From Fulvivirga sp. M361 (lineage in GTDB: Bacteria; Bacteroidota; Bacteroidia; Cytophagales; Cyclobacteriaceae), in contig NZ_VKDC01000005.1 of the NCBI RefSeq assembly GCF_007097395.1, positions 401,813 to 465,812 on the forward strand: a stretch of DNA of 64,000 nt, given 5' to 3'. The notes under the pieces were generated by a model. The model had not been told where the DNA came from. It was given only the letters and a program-made list of their open reading frames with translations, and searched no databases. Within the stretch, counting starts at the first letter, position 1, and each line of letters begins with the position of its first letter. The position numbers and the translations under genes are program-made. Of the stretch, positions 35,451-44,662 are shown one piece after another.

Positions 35451-38105
35451 TCACTCACTCTTCACATTACGTCCCAGATTATATCGGAACGATACCATGA
35501 AATACCTGCTTAGTGTATTAAAACGTCGTTCTTCCAGGTAATTGATGGCACTGGACCTGCTTACACCCTGATTTTCATTGAGTAAGTCAAAAGCTGATAA
35601 TTGTAATTCGCCTTTGCTGCTCAGTACCGACCTGGCAAATGTAGCAGTCCAAACAGGAATACGTGTTGTTCCATCAAAAGCTGCTCCGGAATATTCGTTG
35701 AGGGTAAAAGAGGAATTTACACGCCATTTACTGGTTATATTCCACCCAAGACGAGCAGCATAGTTAAAGCTGCTGAATTGCTGATCCAAATCAGTATTTT
35801 CCGAGTAGGTAGTATTACTATTGTTATACTTCAGGTTAACTGCCCAGTCGTATATCTTTTTATTCTTGTTTTCCAGTATTAGTCCAAGCGTATAGTTCAA
35901 ACGATTCGTAGTATTCTCCACTTCATTCACAAACAATATACCACGACCATAGGAAATACTGGAATTGGCCCCAATTTTAGCATTTACCCTCTTTATGGGA
36001 TACTCAAATGCGAAATTATTGCCAGCATTCACCTGGTCATCTACATTCACAGGTGTAGTGGTCTGCCGAAGTAATGAATCCACGTTGGTAAGTTGTGAAA
36101 TACCATTTCTGGCATAAGAAATATTCGTATAATTAAAAAATAAAATACCTTTATCAGGGTCATGTGATCGATACGAAAAACGTAAGTTATGATTGTAGCC
36201 GGCTTCCAGGTCAGGATTACCGCTACGCAGTAAAAACGGGTCACTGTTATCTGTTATTGGATTTAACTGTTCCAGCGTAGGGATCTGGACCGAAGTGGTA
36301 TAGGCCAGAGTAATGTTCTTGGAACCTGAAAGCTGGAGGTTCCACCGTGCCTCAGGAAGCAGGTTTAGAAAACTGTTGTTAATACCAGTTTGCTGGTCTT
36401 CAATAGTTCCTTTCTGGGTGGCATACTGTACATTCATGCCTGCCTGAATAAATCCATTTTTCAACTTCCGGTTGTAGGACAGGCCAGTAAGATTCGCCAG
36501 AAAATCACGGTCATAGGCGGTACTAAGTTCTTCATTACGCAAAAACCCGCCATCCGATTGCAGATCAAAGAAATCACGTGATACTTCATCCTGATCGCTT
36601 CTAATGGAATAGGTTAAGCTAATAAACTGGTTTTTTTTAAAGTTATAAAGATAGGAGAGAGAACCTGTTAAATTGAGTGTTTCATTCAATTGTACCTGCT
36701 CCTGGTTGATGAATTCAGTGGTATCCACTTCCCGGAAAAAACTATTTTCGGAGATAAGGCTCAGATCACTTTCATTGTCATTATAGTTGGCACGTAAAGA
36801 ACCCGTCAGAATATTTTTCCCTTCCTTTCCAAGTTTTTTGAAATAAAAAAGTTGCCCGGAACCTGCCCAGGTATCGTTTTCTCCGGCGTTAGAATTTAAG
36901 TTCCTGCTAATTAGCTCATCAAATGTATCAATAGAAGAGCCACTGGTCTGATTATCCGTAGTATTGGCCGACCTGTTAATATTCAGCATTACTCCAAAAT
37001 GGCGATTATCTTTAGGCTTCTGATTCAGGAAAACACTCAGGTTATGACCATCTTGTTTTTGCTCATTATCTTGTTCTTCTAAACGGTCGAACAAGTTGCC
37101 TTCCAGGAAATTTTGCCTCTCCGAATTACTCAGCACCTCATTTCTTCGACGATTGTAGTTATACGCGCTATTTAGCTCAAACCCTTTGATGGCATCGGTA
37201 TTTATATTAACACCCATTGTACCTGCAGTAGTGATACCATTAGCAGAAATGGATCGATTGGAAGGGTTATCAATATCCAATCCATTTACATTATCGGCCG
37301 AACCTATCACTGATATTCGTGAACGTTCATTTAATACATTGAAGTTACCTTTTGACCGGAAGCGATCATCCGTACCATAACCCGTTGAGATATTACCAAA
37401 AAACCGACTGACGTCAGGTTTTAATACCAGATTAAGTGTCATCTCACGATCTCCATTCTCCACACCTGTAAACCGGGATTGTTCAGATTTTCGGTCAATC
37501 ATTTGTATCCGATCTATAATATCAGAGTTTAGGTTTTCAATGGCCGTTTTAGGGTCATTCATGAAAAATGTTTTTCCATCTATCATCACATTTTTCACTT
37601 CTTTCCCATTCACAAAAAGTCGTCCTTCTTCGTCTAGCTGGATACCTGGCATTTTACGCAATAATCCTACCAGTGATTCATTCGGATTATTTTTATATGC
37701 ATCGGCGTCATACTCAACGGTATCTTCTTTGACCGTTACAGGGATACGCTCACCTGTTACCTCAAGTTCTTTAAGTAGTATCTCTTTCTCCTTTATTTTG
37801 AGTGTTCCCAGGTCCAATTCTTTTTGCTCTCCACTCAATTCCACCGCCATATTTAGTTCGTCAAAACCGATGAACGAGATTTGTAATGTGTACATTCCAT
37901 ACTTCAGGTCTTGAAATTGAAAGAGGCCCTCCATATTAGTTATCGTAGTACGATCAGCCAGTGAATCCGGACTTAAGAGTTTAACATGGGCCCCGGGTAA
38001 AGTCTCATTGCTCTGATCCGTTACTACTCCTTTGACGGAACCATCCTGTGCTAAGCAATTCAAAGCTGCCGATACAAACATTAAAGTAATTATGAGCGAT
38101 TTCAT
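35451..38105 (-). CDS. TonB-family outer-membrane barrel (OMP_b-brl_3 type)
   Basis: 884 residues from Met at 38105, where the signal peptide begins (KSLIITLMFVSAALNCLAQ); an ATG at 38132 is possible. A carboxypeptidase-regulatory-like domain covers about 22-105 (GVVTDQSNETLPGAHVKLLSP). The plug carries MPGIQLDEEGRLFVNGKEVKNVMIDGKTFF, and the barrel from about 215 matches the OMP_b-brl_3 family, ending YFMVSFRYNLGRN. The plug is shorter than in SusC and no SusD partner is present. Probable role: TonB-driven uptake or export of an unknown ligand. Confidence 0.9.
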   Translation of the reverse strand: MKSLIITLMFVSAALNCLAQDGSVKGVVTDQSNETLPGAHVKLLSPDSLADRTTITNMEGLFQFQDLKYGMYTLQISFIGFDELNMAVELSGEQKELDLGTLKIKEKEILLKELEVTGERIPVTVKEDTVEYDADAYKNNPNESLVGLLRKMPGIQLDEEGRLFVNGKEVKNVMIDGKTFFMNDPKTAIENLNSDIIDRIQMIDRKSEQSRFTGVENGDREMTLNLVLKPDVSRFFGNISTGYGTDDRFRSKGNFNVLNERSRISVIGSADNVNGLDIDNPSNRSISANGITTAGTMGVNINTDAIKGFELNSAYNYNRRRNEVLSNSERQNFLEGNLFDRLEEQDNEQKQDGHNLSVFLNQKPKDNRHFGVMLNINRSANTTDNQTSGSSIDTFDELISRNLNSNAGENDTWAGSGQLFYFKKLGKEGKNILTGSLRANYNDNESDLSLISENSFFREVDTTEFINQEQVQLNETLNLTGSLSYLYNFKKNQFISLTYSIRSDQDEVSRDFFDLQSDGGFLRNEELSTAYDRDFLANLTGLSYNRKLKNGFIQAGMNVQYATQKGTIEDQQTGINNSFLNLLPEARWNLQLSGSKNITLAYTTSVQIPTLEQLNPITDNSDPFLLRSGNPDLEAGYNHNLRFSYRSHDPDKGILFFNYTNISYARNGISQLTNVDSLLRQTTTPVNVDDQVNAGNNFAFEYPIKRVNAKIGANSSISYGRGILFVNEVENTTNRLNYTLGLILENKNKKIYDWAVNLKYNNSNTTYSENTDLDQQFSSFNYAARLGWNITSKWRVNSSFTLNEYSGAAFDGTTRIPVWTATFARSVLSSKGELQLSAFDLLNENQGVSRSSAINYLEERRFNTLSRYFMVSFRYNLGRNVKSE

Positions 38106-38677
38106 GTTCGGAAAATTCGTTAATGAAACCATTCATTTCTGATGGGCAAAAATGTAAGAACAACATTCAGATTACAGGGCGCTACATTCACCTGTCTTTT
38201 AGTGAGGGCCAAGACCAGCTTCTGGCCTTCGGGCCTAACAGACAATAACCAACATGTCCTTTTACAATAGGAGACTCTTATCATGGGGGTATAAGGGTTT
38301 ACTTCTAAACTACAACAGGGCAGCAATGAAACATCAATCGAGATGGCAGGGCTCCAACTCTTCCCATTGCTTTCGTTATAGATAACAAAGTTACCATTTA
38401 TTCGGAAACTACTAGCTCCGGGATCATCTGCATCTGAAATCAGGTGAAAAGTTTATCAAACGCATACCTATAACCAAAGTTATTATCGTGTAGACCAATT
38501 ATGAACGCGGAGACTACGACCTGCCGTGTATGACAAAATATTCATCCTAACGTAGGTGGAATATTAAATGTCAATACACCTTACGGTAATACAAATAGAA
38601 AGGTAATATCTGCTGAATTAAGAACTTGTTTTTTAACAGCATAAAGCAAATCAAACCAAAAGGTGTATAGGCATTGA
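38106..38677. other. Gene-free gap with a GC-rich hairpin island
   Basis: 572 bases before the ankyrin gene. About 38160-38340 is much richer in G+C than its surroundings and contains GGCC-TTCG-GGCC near 38223-38234, a hairpin with the stable UUCG loop. Its frames read like a spurious peptide (SVRPEGQKLVLALTKRQV) in the minus direction, so I do not call a gene. It may be a copy of a dispersed repeat. Confidence 0.4.
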
Positions 38678-39151
38678 CTAACGCTTACTTACCTTTAATG
38701 CCTCTTCCACAGATGTATTTCCCTGCATCCGTGCATGATCTAAAGGGCTTAACCCTCTGGAATCTTTGATTGTAGCATCTGCTCCACGTTCCATGAGTAC
38801 ATGGACCATTTGGGGTTTGCCAAAGGTAGCCGCGAAAGTAAGCGCTGTAGCACCGGTATAATTCTGTTCATTGATATTGGCGCCTGAAGCGAGTAACTTC
38901 ATAACTAAAGCAGGGTATTCTTTAAACACCGCTCCCATGAGCGCTGTATTTCCAGAGCCGTCTTTACCATCAATTTCTACATTGTTTTCAATCAAATAAT
39001 TTACTATTTCTATCTGGTCGTTATACACGGCTAAGATCAAAGGAGTATATCCCCTGGGGTCTGCCTGGTTGATAGCACCCGGATCTTTTTGATAAAACAT
39101 TTTAACACTTTCTAAATCACCTTCCCTTGTAGCGTTAAATATATCAGCCAT
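38678..39151 (-). CDS. Ankyrin-repeat protein
   Basis: 157 residues made of about four ankyrin repeats (GDLESVKMFYQKDPGAINQADPRGYTPLILAVYNDQIEIVNYLIENNV, then DGSGNTALMGAVFKEYPALVMKLLASGANI, GATALTFAATFGKPQMVHVLMERGAD and SRGLSPLDHARMQGN). No signal peptide, so cytoplasmic. Last gene of a hemA-hemH-ank row; it overlaps the 3' end of hemH by 8 bases. In Pseudomonas aeruginosa an ankyrin protein (AnkB) next to catalase katB supports catalase activity; the catalase gene 2.5 kb upstream here makes a similar role plausible but unproven. Confidence 0.93.
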   Translation of the reverse strand: MADIFNATREGDLESVKMFYQKDPGAINQADPRGYTPLILAVYNDQIEIVNYLIENNVEIDGKDGSGNTALMGAVFKEYPALVMKLLASGANINEQNYTGATALTFAATFGKPQMVHVLMERGADATIKDSRGLSPLDHARMQGNTSVEEALKVSKR

Positions 39152-40241
39152 AATTTACTAGTTTGTTGGTTTCATTAAAAGGAACAACTTCAGGATCATT
39201 GTGTTTGTGTTTTGTCATAGTCCGGCTAAGCATATCGTGTACAGCTGACACCCAACTATCGTCACTGTTAAGGCATGCTGTCACGTTAAATGCGGTACCA
39301 CCTTCGGATAAGAAAAGTTCCTTATACTCTTCCCCTATTTCCAGTGTAGTTTCAAGACAGTCTGCTACAAAAGAAGGTGACACTACCAGAAGTTTTTTTA
39401 CTCCCTGCACTGTCAAATGCTTTATAGTGTCATCTGTATAAGGTTTTATCCAGGGGTCTTTTCCTAAGCGGCTTTGGAAAGAAGTGGAAAAATCCATCAT
39501 AGAAAGGCCAAGCTTTGTAGCCAGCAGTTCTGAGGTTTTAAAGCAAGCTGACCGATAACAATATGGTTTATTAAGGGCCTTATTTTCACACCCGCAATTG
39601 GGCCAATCACATTTCCCGGCATCATCATTTATTATATTTTTCAAATGCCTCTCAGGGATACCATGATAACTGAATAACACATGGTCTGGCGCATACTTTT
39701 CATGATCGGGTTTGATCTTATCCACAAGAGCATCGATATACTTCGAATTATCATGGTATGAATTCACAAATTCAATGGATGGAATTACCTCCCACTCTGA
39801 AACGATCTCCATTATCTTTTCAGCAACAGACCCTGTTGTAGCAGAAGCATATTGAGGAAATAATGGAAATACTATGATCTTATCAACATTCTTTTCCTTC
39901 AGGTTTCCGAGCGCCCGTTCAATGGATGGGTTTTGGTATCGCATCGCCAGCTCAATTTCTACCGGAGCATTATTGAACTTTTTTATTAGTCTTGATACAA
40001 GCCTTTTGCCATGTACTAATAGTGGCGAACCATCTTTAAGCCATAGCTTTTGATATTCACGCGCCACCTTTGGAGCACGAAACGGCACAATAATACCTTT
40101 TACTAAAAGAACACGCTTCAAATAGGGCACGTCTATGACACGCTTATCCATCAGGAATTCTTTCAGGTATCTTGCTACATCTTTAGTAGCAAAAGAGTCA
40201 GGGGTACCCAGGTTAACGATTATAATTCCAGTCTTTTTCAT
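39144..40241 (-). CDS. hemH: Ferrochelatase
   Basis: 365 residues. Inserts Fe(II) into protoporphyrin IX, the last step of heme b synthesis. Starts GIIIVNLGTPDSFATKDVARYLKEFLMDKRVID. The active-site region VLFSYHGIPERHL contains the catalytic His; a CDWPNCGCENKALNKPYCYRSACF stretch has the Cys residues often seen in Fe-S-containing ferrochelatases. The second signature ends VVSPSFVADCLETTLEIGEEY. Its start lies 29 bases inside hemA, so translation is coupled. Start ATG is supported by the family N-terminus. Confidence 0.97.
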   Translation of the reverse strand: MKKTGIIIVNLGTPDSFATKDVARYLKEFLMDKRVIDVPYLKRVLLVKGIIVPFRAPKVAREYQKLWLKDGSPLLVHGKRLVSRLIKKFNNAPVEIELAMRYQNPSIERALGNLKEKNVDKIIVFPLFPQYASATTGSVAEKIMEIVSEWEVIPSIEFVNSYHDNSKYIDALVDKIKPDHEKYAPDHVLFSYHGIPERHLKNIINDDAGKCDWPNCGCENKALNKPYCYRSACFKTSELLATKLGLSMMDFSTSFQSRLGKDPWIKPYTDDTIKHLTVQGVKKLLVVSPSFVADCLETTLEIGEEYKELFLSEGGTAFNVTACLNSDDSWVSAVHDMLSRTMTKHKHNDPEVVPFNETNKLVNYG

Positions 40242-41499
40242 AATTCAATAATTTTGTATCAGGAAAACCCTGTTGAAATTCAGATAAAAAATTATTCACC
40301 GATGGTCTGATAGTGGTACCAGGTATAAATAAATATCTGTGCACAGCTTTTCTAACCATTTGGTTTATCCAGTGATTTACCTCCTTTTGATCAGGGTCCA
40401 GTTCAGGAATGGAGTCAATGGTTTGGTCAACTAACCGAATGACCCGCTTTTTATAGTGTCGAAGAAAAGCTCGTACTCCCGCACTTTTCACCCACTGCTC
40501 AAAAAGTTGTAATTCACTATATATAGCTTTATTTATCAGGGCTATAACTCCGGAATGTATGTATTCACTTTGTTCTATTCCTTCAGTGATTTCATCAATG
40601 TTATAAAGGGACAGACCAGGCTTTTCTCTGAGACCGTCATCTACGTTAGCCGGTAAAGCAAGATCCGTAATAACCACAGATTCAGTTAACGTTTGGCAAT
40701 CTTTGTTGATAAGGCCTTTTCTATTGCTGACCGCTGTAATAATAGCATCAAAACCACTATACTCAGCTGCCTCTACCTTTTCCCATTCATATATTTTCAT
40801 ACCGTAGTATTTAGCCAGTTTCACTGCTTTTGAGCTGGTTCTGTTAGCAATGTATACCTCATGAAATGGAAATTTCACAAGATATTTCAATACATCGGAC
40901 GCAATTTCACCAGCGCCTATCACAAGCAGTTTTTTGTCCCGGACAGACAACCTTCCCATGTTTTTCTGAATTAATTTTAAAGCCCGGTATGCGGTAGATC
41001 TGGATCCGTGACGAAAAGAAGAAGTATTAGATATTTTTTTGTGGCTCCTGAACACAGCTTGAAATGCTCGCTCCAGCACTGAGCCCTGCAAACCATGATC
41101 TAACGCAAGACGATATGCTTGCTTTATCTGTGAAAGGATCTGACCATCTCCTACTACGGCTGATTTCAAGCCATTAGCTACATAAAGTAAGTGGTGTGTT
41201 GCATCTAAAGAATTATCAAAACATTTAAATTTTTCTTTTTCCTTCAACCAGACTGCTCCGGGATTCAATTCCTGAACAAAAAAGCAGGCAACATCAGAAG
41301 CCAGCGTGGTATCTGATTCAAAATAGATCTCAGTACGATTACAGGTAGATAGAAGTACTAACCCTTTAACATCACGAAAACTACCTTTTATAGCCGTTGT
41401 GAGGTAATCTTTGGCCGATGTATTCAGGTAATAGTATTCACGTGAGGTCAATGATGCTGATTCATGTGATATACTTATCGCTCTTAACATTTTTTTCAT
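40213..41499 (-). CDS. hemA: Glutamyl-tRNA reductase
   Basis: 428 residues. Reduces glutamyl-tRNA to glutamate-1-semialdehyde with NADPH, the first committed step of heme synthesis by the C5 route. Key features: LLSTCNRTEIYFES with the catalytic Cys, VGDGQILSQIKQAY, and the Rossmann motif VIGAGEIASDVLKYL. The dimerisation domain is at the C-terminus. ATG at 41499 or at 41490. First and last heme genes (hemA, hemH) sit together here without hemB-F, so this may be a stress-induced second set or a split pathway. The hemH start overlaps its 3' end. Confidence 0.96.
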   Translation of the reverse strand: MKKMLRAISISHESASLTSREYYYLNTSAKDYLTTAIKGSFRDVKGLVLLSTCNRTEIYFESDTTLASDVACFFVQELNPGAVWLKEKEKFKCFDNSLDATHHLLYVANGLKSAVVGDGQILSQIKQAYRLALDHGLQGSVLERAFQAVFRSHKKISNTSSFRHGSRSTAYRALKLIQKNMGRLSVRDKKLLVIGAGEIASDVLKYLVKFPFHEVYIANRTSSKAVKLAKYYGMKIYEWEKVEAAEYSGFDAIITAVSNRKGLINKDCQTLTESVVITDLALPANVDDGLREKPGLSLYNIDEITEGIEQSEYIHSGVIALINKAIYSELQLFEQWVKSAGVRAFLRHYKKRVIRLVDQTIDSIPELDPDQKEVNHWINQMVRKAVHRYLFIPGTTIRPSVNNFLSEFQQGFPDTKLLNYEKDWNYNR

Positions 41500-41620
41500 T
41501 TTTGACGGTAGTAGTTAGTTCATCAAAATGAGATGAAGTACATTGTTCGTTGGCAATTAAAACTTGTTACAGTATCACATGCGACTACGAACATCGAATG
41601 GTAATACTGATTTGATATTA

Positions 41621-41668
41621 GAAAAAAGTAAGTGCCGTAGCAGAAATGACCTCTTCGGAATACAGCAC
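41621..41668 (-). terminator. Candidate terminator between catalase and hemA
   Basis: On the minus strand GTGCTGTA (41661-41668) pairs with TACGGCAC (41632-41639) with one G-T wobble and a 21-base loop, followed by TTACTTTTTTC. It lies 20 bases after the catalase stop. The long loop makes it leaky, so read-through into hemA is possible. Confidence 0.5.
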
Positions 41669-41687
41669 CTGCATAAATAACTATTCG

Positions 41688-43157
41688 CTAGGCCACAACC
41701 TCTTCACTATCCTCATTGAGTGCCTTACGTGCCGCTCTGACCCCTACAGCGTAGGCAGGGTCTGCCCCGTCAAAATGCACCAACTGCCTCTCAACGATTT
41801 CCTCAGAAACGCCCTGCATGGCTTCTGCAATATTGAAGAACAGCCTCTTTTTCTGATCTTCATTAAACAACCTGAACAGGTCACCCGCCTGCTGATAATT
41901 ACCTACTTCGTCGTTGTCTTCATAGCGACGAATATCTCCGTCGACCTCCATTGGCGGTTCTGCTACGGATGGATCTTCTTCAGGTCCGTTGAACGAGTTT
42001 GGCTCATAATAAGCGTCAGGGTTGCTATTGCCATTTTCAAAAAATCGCATGGAACCGTCTTTATGATAATGATTTACTTCAGACTTGGGAGTATTAGCAG
42101 GTAAAGCTTCATAATGCGTTCCCAATCTGTATCGGTGGGCATCGGCATAGGAAAATATCCGCGCCTGTAGCATTTTATCCGGTGAAAAACCAATCCCTGG
42201 CACTACGTTGGAAGGTGAATAAGCGGCGTTTTCAATGTATTGAAAATAATTTTCCGGGTTCTCATTCAGTTCCATTACACCTACCTCTATGAGTGGGTAG
42301 TCATTATGTGGCCAAACCTTAGTTACATCAAAAGGGTTATAAGGTGTTTTTTCAGCATCTTTTTCCGGCATTACCTGTACGTATAGCTTCCATGTTGGAA
42401 AGTTTCCATCTTCAATGGCGCCATAAAGCTCTTCCTGATATTTTTCACGACTTTGACCTATAACATGGGCTGTCTCTTCATTAGTATAAAAAGCATGTCC
42501 CTGTTGTGTTTTAAAGTGAAATTTCACCCAAAAACGCTCGTTATCGTTATTCCAAAAAGAGAACGTATGTGATCCATACCCATTCATATGCATAGGAGTT
42601 TTAGGAATACCGCGATCAGACATTAAGATAGTCACCTGATGCAATGCTTCCGGCGTTTGTGACCAAAAGTCCCACATCGCTTCAGGAGAACGAAGATTGG
42701 TTTTTGGATGACGTTTTTGTGTTCTGATGAAATCAGGAAATTTGTAACCATCCCGGATAAAGAAAACAGGGGTATTATTTCCTACCATATCCCAGTTGCC
42801 TTCTTCTGTGTAAAACTTAACGGAAAACCCACGAACATCACGTTCTGTGTCAGCAGCCCCTAATTCGCCAGCAACTGTCGAAAATCTGGTGATTAAAGGA
42901 GTTTGTTTGCCCACTTCAGAGAATAATTTGGCTCTTGTATATTTAGTGATGTCATGAGTGACCGTGAAAGTCCCCTTCGCTCCCCATCCTTTGGCGTGCA
43001 CAACACGCTCCGGGATACGTTCCCTGTTTTGATGGGCCAGTTTTTCTATTAATTGGTAATCTTGCAGTAATACCGGGCCTTTTTTTCCGGCGGTCAATGA
43101 TTTTTGATTGTTGGAAATGGGCGCTCCGGCAGAAGTAGTTAGTCTTTTACGTGTCAT
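41688..43157 (-). CDS. katA: Monofunctional heme catalase
   Basis: 489 residues from ATG at 43157; a TTG ten codons upstream gives a tail the family lacks. Small-subunit clade 3 catalase: splits H2O2 to water and oxygen. Start [18 protein letters not shown] is typical. Catalytic His in [12 protein letters not shown], Asn in [13 protein letters not shown], proximal heme Tyr in [22 protein letters not shown]-binding region present; no flavodoxin-like C-terminal extension. Divergent from oxyR and followed by hemA. No signal peptide, so cytoplasmic. Gene symbol chosen by family, not by strain-specific knowledge. Confidence 0.97.
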   Translation of the reverse strand: MTRKRLTTSAGAPISNNQKSLTAGKKGPVLLQDYQLIEKLAHQNRERIPERVVHAKGWGAKGTFTVTHDITKYTRAKLFSEVGKQTPLITRFSTVAGELGAADTERDVRGFSVKFYTEEGNWDMVGNNTPVFFIRDGYKFPDFIRTQKRHPKTNLRSPEAMWDFWSQTPEALHQVTILMSDRGIPKTPMHMNGYGSHTFSFWNNDNERFWVKFHFKTQQGHAFYTNEETAHVIGQSREKYQEELYGAIEDGNFPTWKLYVQVMPEKDAEKTPYNPFDVTKVWPHNDYPLIEVGVMELNENPENYFQYIENAAYSPSNVVPGIGFSPDKMLQARIFSYADAHRYRLGTHYEALPANTPKSEVNHYHKDGSMRFFENGNSNPDAYYEPNSFNGPEEDPSVAEPPMEVDGDIRRYEDNDEVGNYQQAGDLFRLFNEDQKKRLFFNIAEAMQGVSEEIVERQLVHFDGADPAYAVGVRAARKALNEDSEEVVA

Positions 43158-43248
43158 GATAGATTTATTACGTTTGGTCTTGGACAAAGCTGGATTTTAT
43201 ACATATATTTATCAAATCAATAATTTCAATAAAATATTTAAATTATAA

Positions 43249-44181
43249 ATGACCTTACAGCAATTACAGTATATCGTAGCACTGGACACACACAGACACT
43301 TCGTACGCGCTTCGGAAAGCTGTTTTGTAGCGCAGCCTACGTTAACATTACAGGTAAAAAAGCTGGAGGATGAAATAGGGCTTACCATTTTCGACCGTTC
43401 TGTCCAACCTCTCAAGCCTACTCCTATGGGTGAAAAATTCATATTAAATGCCCGACAGATCCTAATGGATGTCAGTATGTTAAAAGAAATGGTCAACAAA
43501 GACCGTAATCAGTTGGAGGGCACCTATCGTATAGGTGTTATTCCTACAATGGCACCCTATTTATTACCCCTTTTCCTTGAAGATTTCACCAAAGAACATC
43601 CCAACATTAACCTTCAGATCAAAGAGATACAGAGTGAACAAATTATTTTAGACATCTTAAATGATGATTTGGACATTGGTATAATGGCCACTCCTTTGAA
43701 CGAACCGAAGATCCGCGAAATTTCAGTCTTTTATGAACCGTTCTTAATTTACGCCAATCCAAACCACCCTATACTATCGCTGGAAGAAGTAAAAGCTGAA
43801 ACTATAAACGAACCTGGTCTTTGGTTACTTGACAAAGGACATTGTTTTAGAAACCAGATATTGAACTTGTGCAATAAAACAGCAGATCTCTCCGCCCTGG
43901 AAAGAGTTTCATTTGAAAGTGGTTCTATAGAAACACTAAAGAAGATGATCTTAAATGTATCAGGATATACGTTAGTACCGGAACTGGCCATAGATCCGAA
44001 GGTAGACCCTGAAAATATCCGCCGGTTCAGTGCTCCCGAACCGGTACGTGAAGTGAGTTTAGTAGTACATCATAGTTTCACAAAAGAATTATTATTATCC
44101 AATCTCAGGAAATCGATCCAAAGAGGTATCCCTCAGAAGTTTAAAAAAACCAATCGGTTCATTACCATAGAATGGAGGTAA
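43249..44181 (+). CDS. oxyR: LysR-type hydrogen-peroxide regulator OxyR
   Basis: 310 residues. N-terminal helix-turn-helix (QLQYIVALDTHRHFVRASESCFVAQPTLTLQVKKLEDEIGLTIFDRS) and a periplasmic-binding-like effector domain with the redox pair in DKGHCFRNQILNLC: two Cys nine residues apart, as Cys199 and Cys208 of E. coli OxyR. Oxidation by peroxide forms their disulfide and activates catalase. Divergent from katA with a 91-base AT-rich gap in which the operator is expected; I found no convincing match to the ATAG-type consensus by eye. Confidence 0.95.
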   Translation: MTLQQLQYIVALDTHRHFVRASESCFVAQPTLTLQVKKLEDEIGLTIFDRSVQPLKPTPMGEKFILNARQILMDVSMLKEMVNKDRNQLEGTYRIGVIPTMAPYLLPLFLEDFTKEHPNINLQIKEIQSEQIILDILNDDLDIGIMATPLNEPKIREISVFYEPFLIYANPNHPILSLEEVKAETINEPGLWLLDKGHCFRNQILNLCNKTADLSALERVSFESGSIETLKKMILNVSGYTLVPELAIDPKVDPENIRRFSAPEPVREVSLVVHHSFTKELLLSNLRKSIQRGIPQKFKKTNRFITIEWR

Positions 44182-44202
44182 CCGAATTTTTGAAAGTATC
44201 AC

Positions 44203-44631
44203 ATGCGCCGTCACCCTAGTCTAATACCACTCTCACGCTTCCACAGGAGCATTCTGTTTGTTGCCTTAATGGTGAAAAAAAATGCTCCTGCAATACAGGG
44301 ATATCCTACATTACTGGAAGACAAAACAGCTTACGCATTCGATTTTTACAACGAGAAATTAAAAAAACACTTCGAGGTGGAACAACAAATACTTTTTCCT
44401 CAAATAGCAGGTAAAGACCAGGCACTTGATGAACTCATTCGTGAAATGGTGCAGGAACGCGTTCACCTGGATAATCTCTTTATGAAGCTACAAAGCCGGA
44501 ACGTTAGTGAAAAACAGCTGAATCATCTTGGAAACACGTTGGAAAAACATATTAGAAAAGAAGAAAGGATCTTCTTTCAAAAGATCCAGCAGGTATTCAC
44601 CTCTGAAGAATTAGACCAGCTTAAGTTGTAG
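44203..44631 (+). CDS. Hemerythrin-like (HHE) domain protein
   Basis: 142 residues forming a four-helix bundle with a non-heme di-iron site. Ligand candidates: His4 (RRHPSL) and His14 (SRFHRSI), His and Glu in KKHFEVEQQILFP, His in QERVHLDNLF and His in LEKHIRKEERIFF. Begins 21 bases after oxyR, same strand, so it may be cotranscribed. Likely a cytoplasmic oxygen, NO or iron-handling protein in the peroxide response. Confidence 0.85.
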   Translation: MRRHPSLIPLSRFHRSILFVALMVKKNAPAIQGYPTLLEDKTAYAFDFYNEKLKKHFEVEQQILFPQIAGKDQALDELIREMVQERVHLDNLFMKLQSRNVSEKQLNHLGNTLEKHIRKEERIFFQKIQQVFTSEELDQLKL

Positions 44632-44662
44632 TTAAGGTTTGACGACATTATTGATAACAGGT

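Noticed and set aside
38120-38326. Possible 68-residue minus-strand gene upstream of the barrel gene
   Set aside because: Overlaps the barrel's likely promoter and leader; the sequence is GC-rich and repeat-like with no domain.
43158-43187. TTG start for catalase
   Set aside because: ATG at 43157 gives the family-typical N-terminus; the extension is lysine-rich and not conserved.
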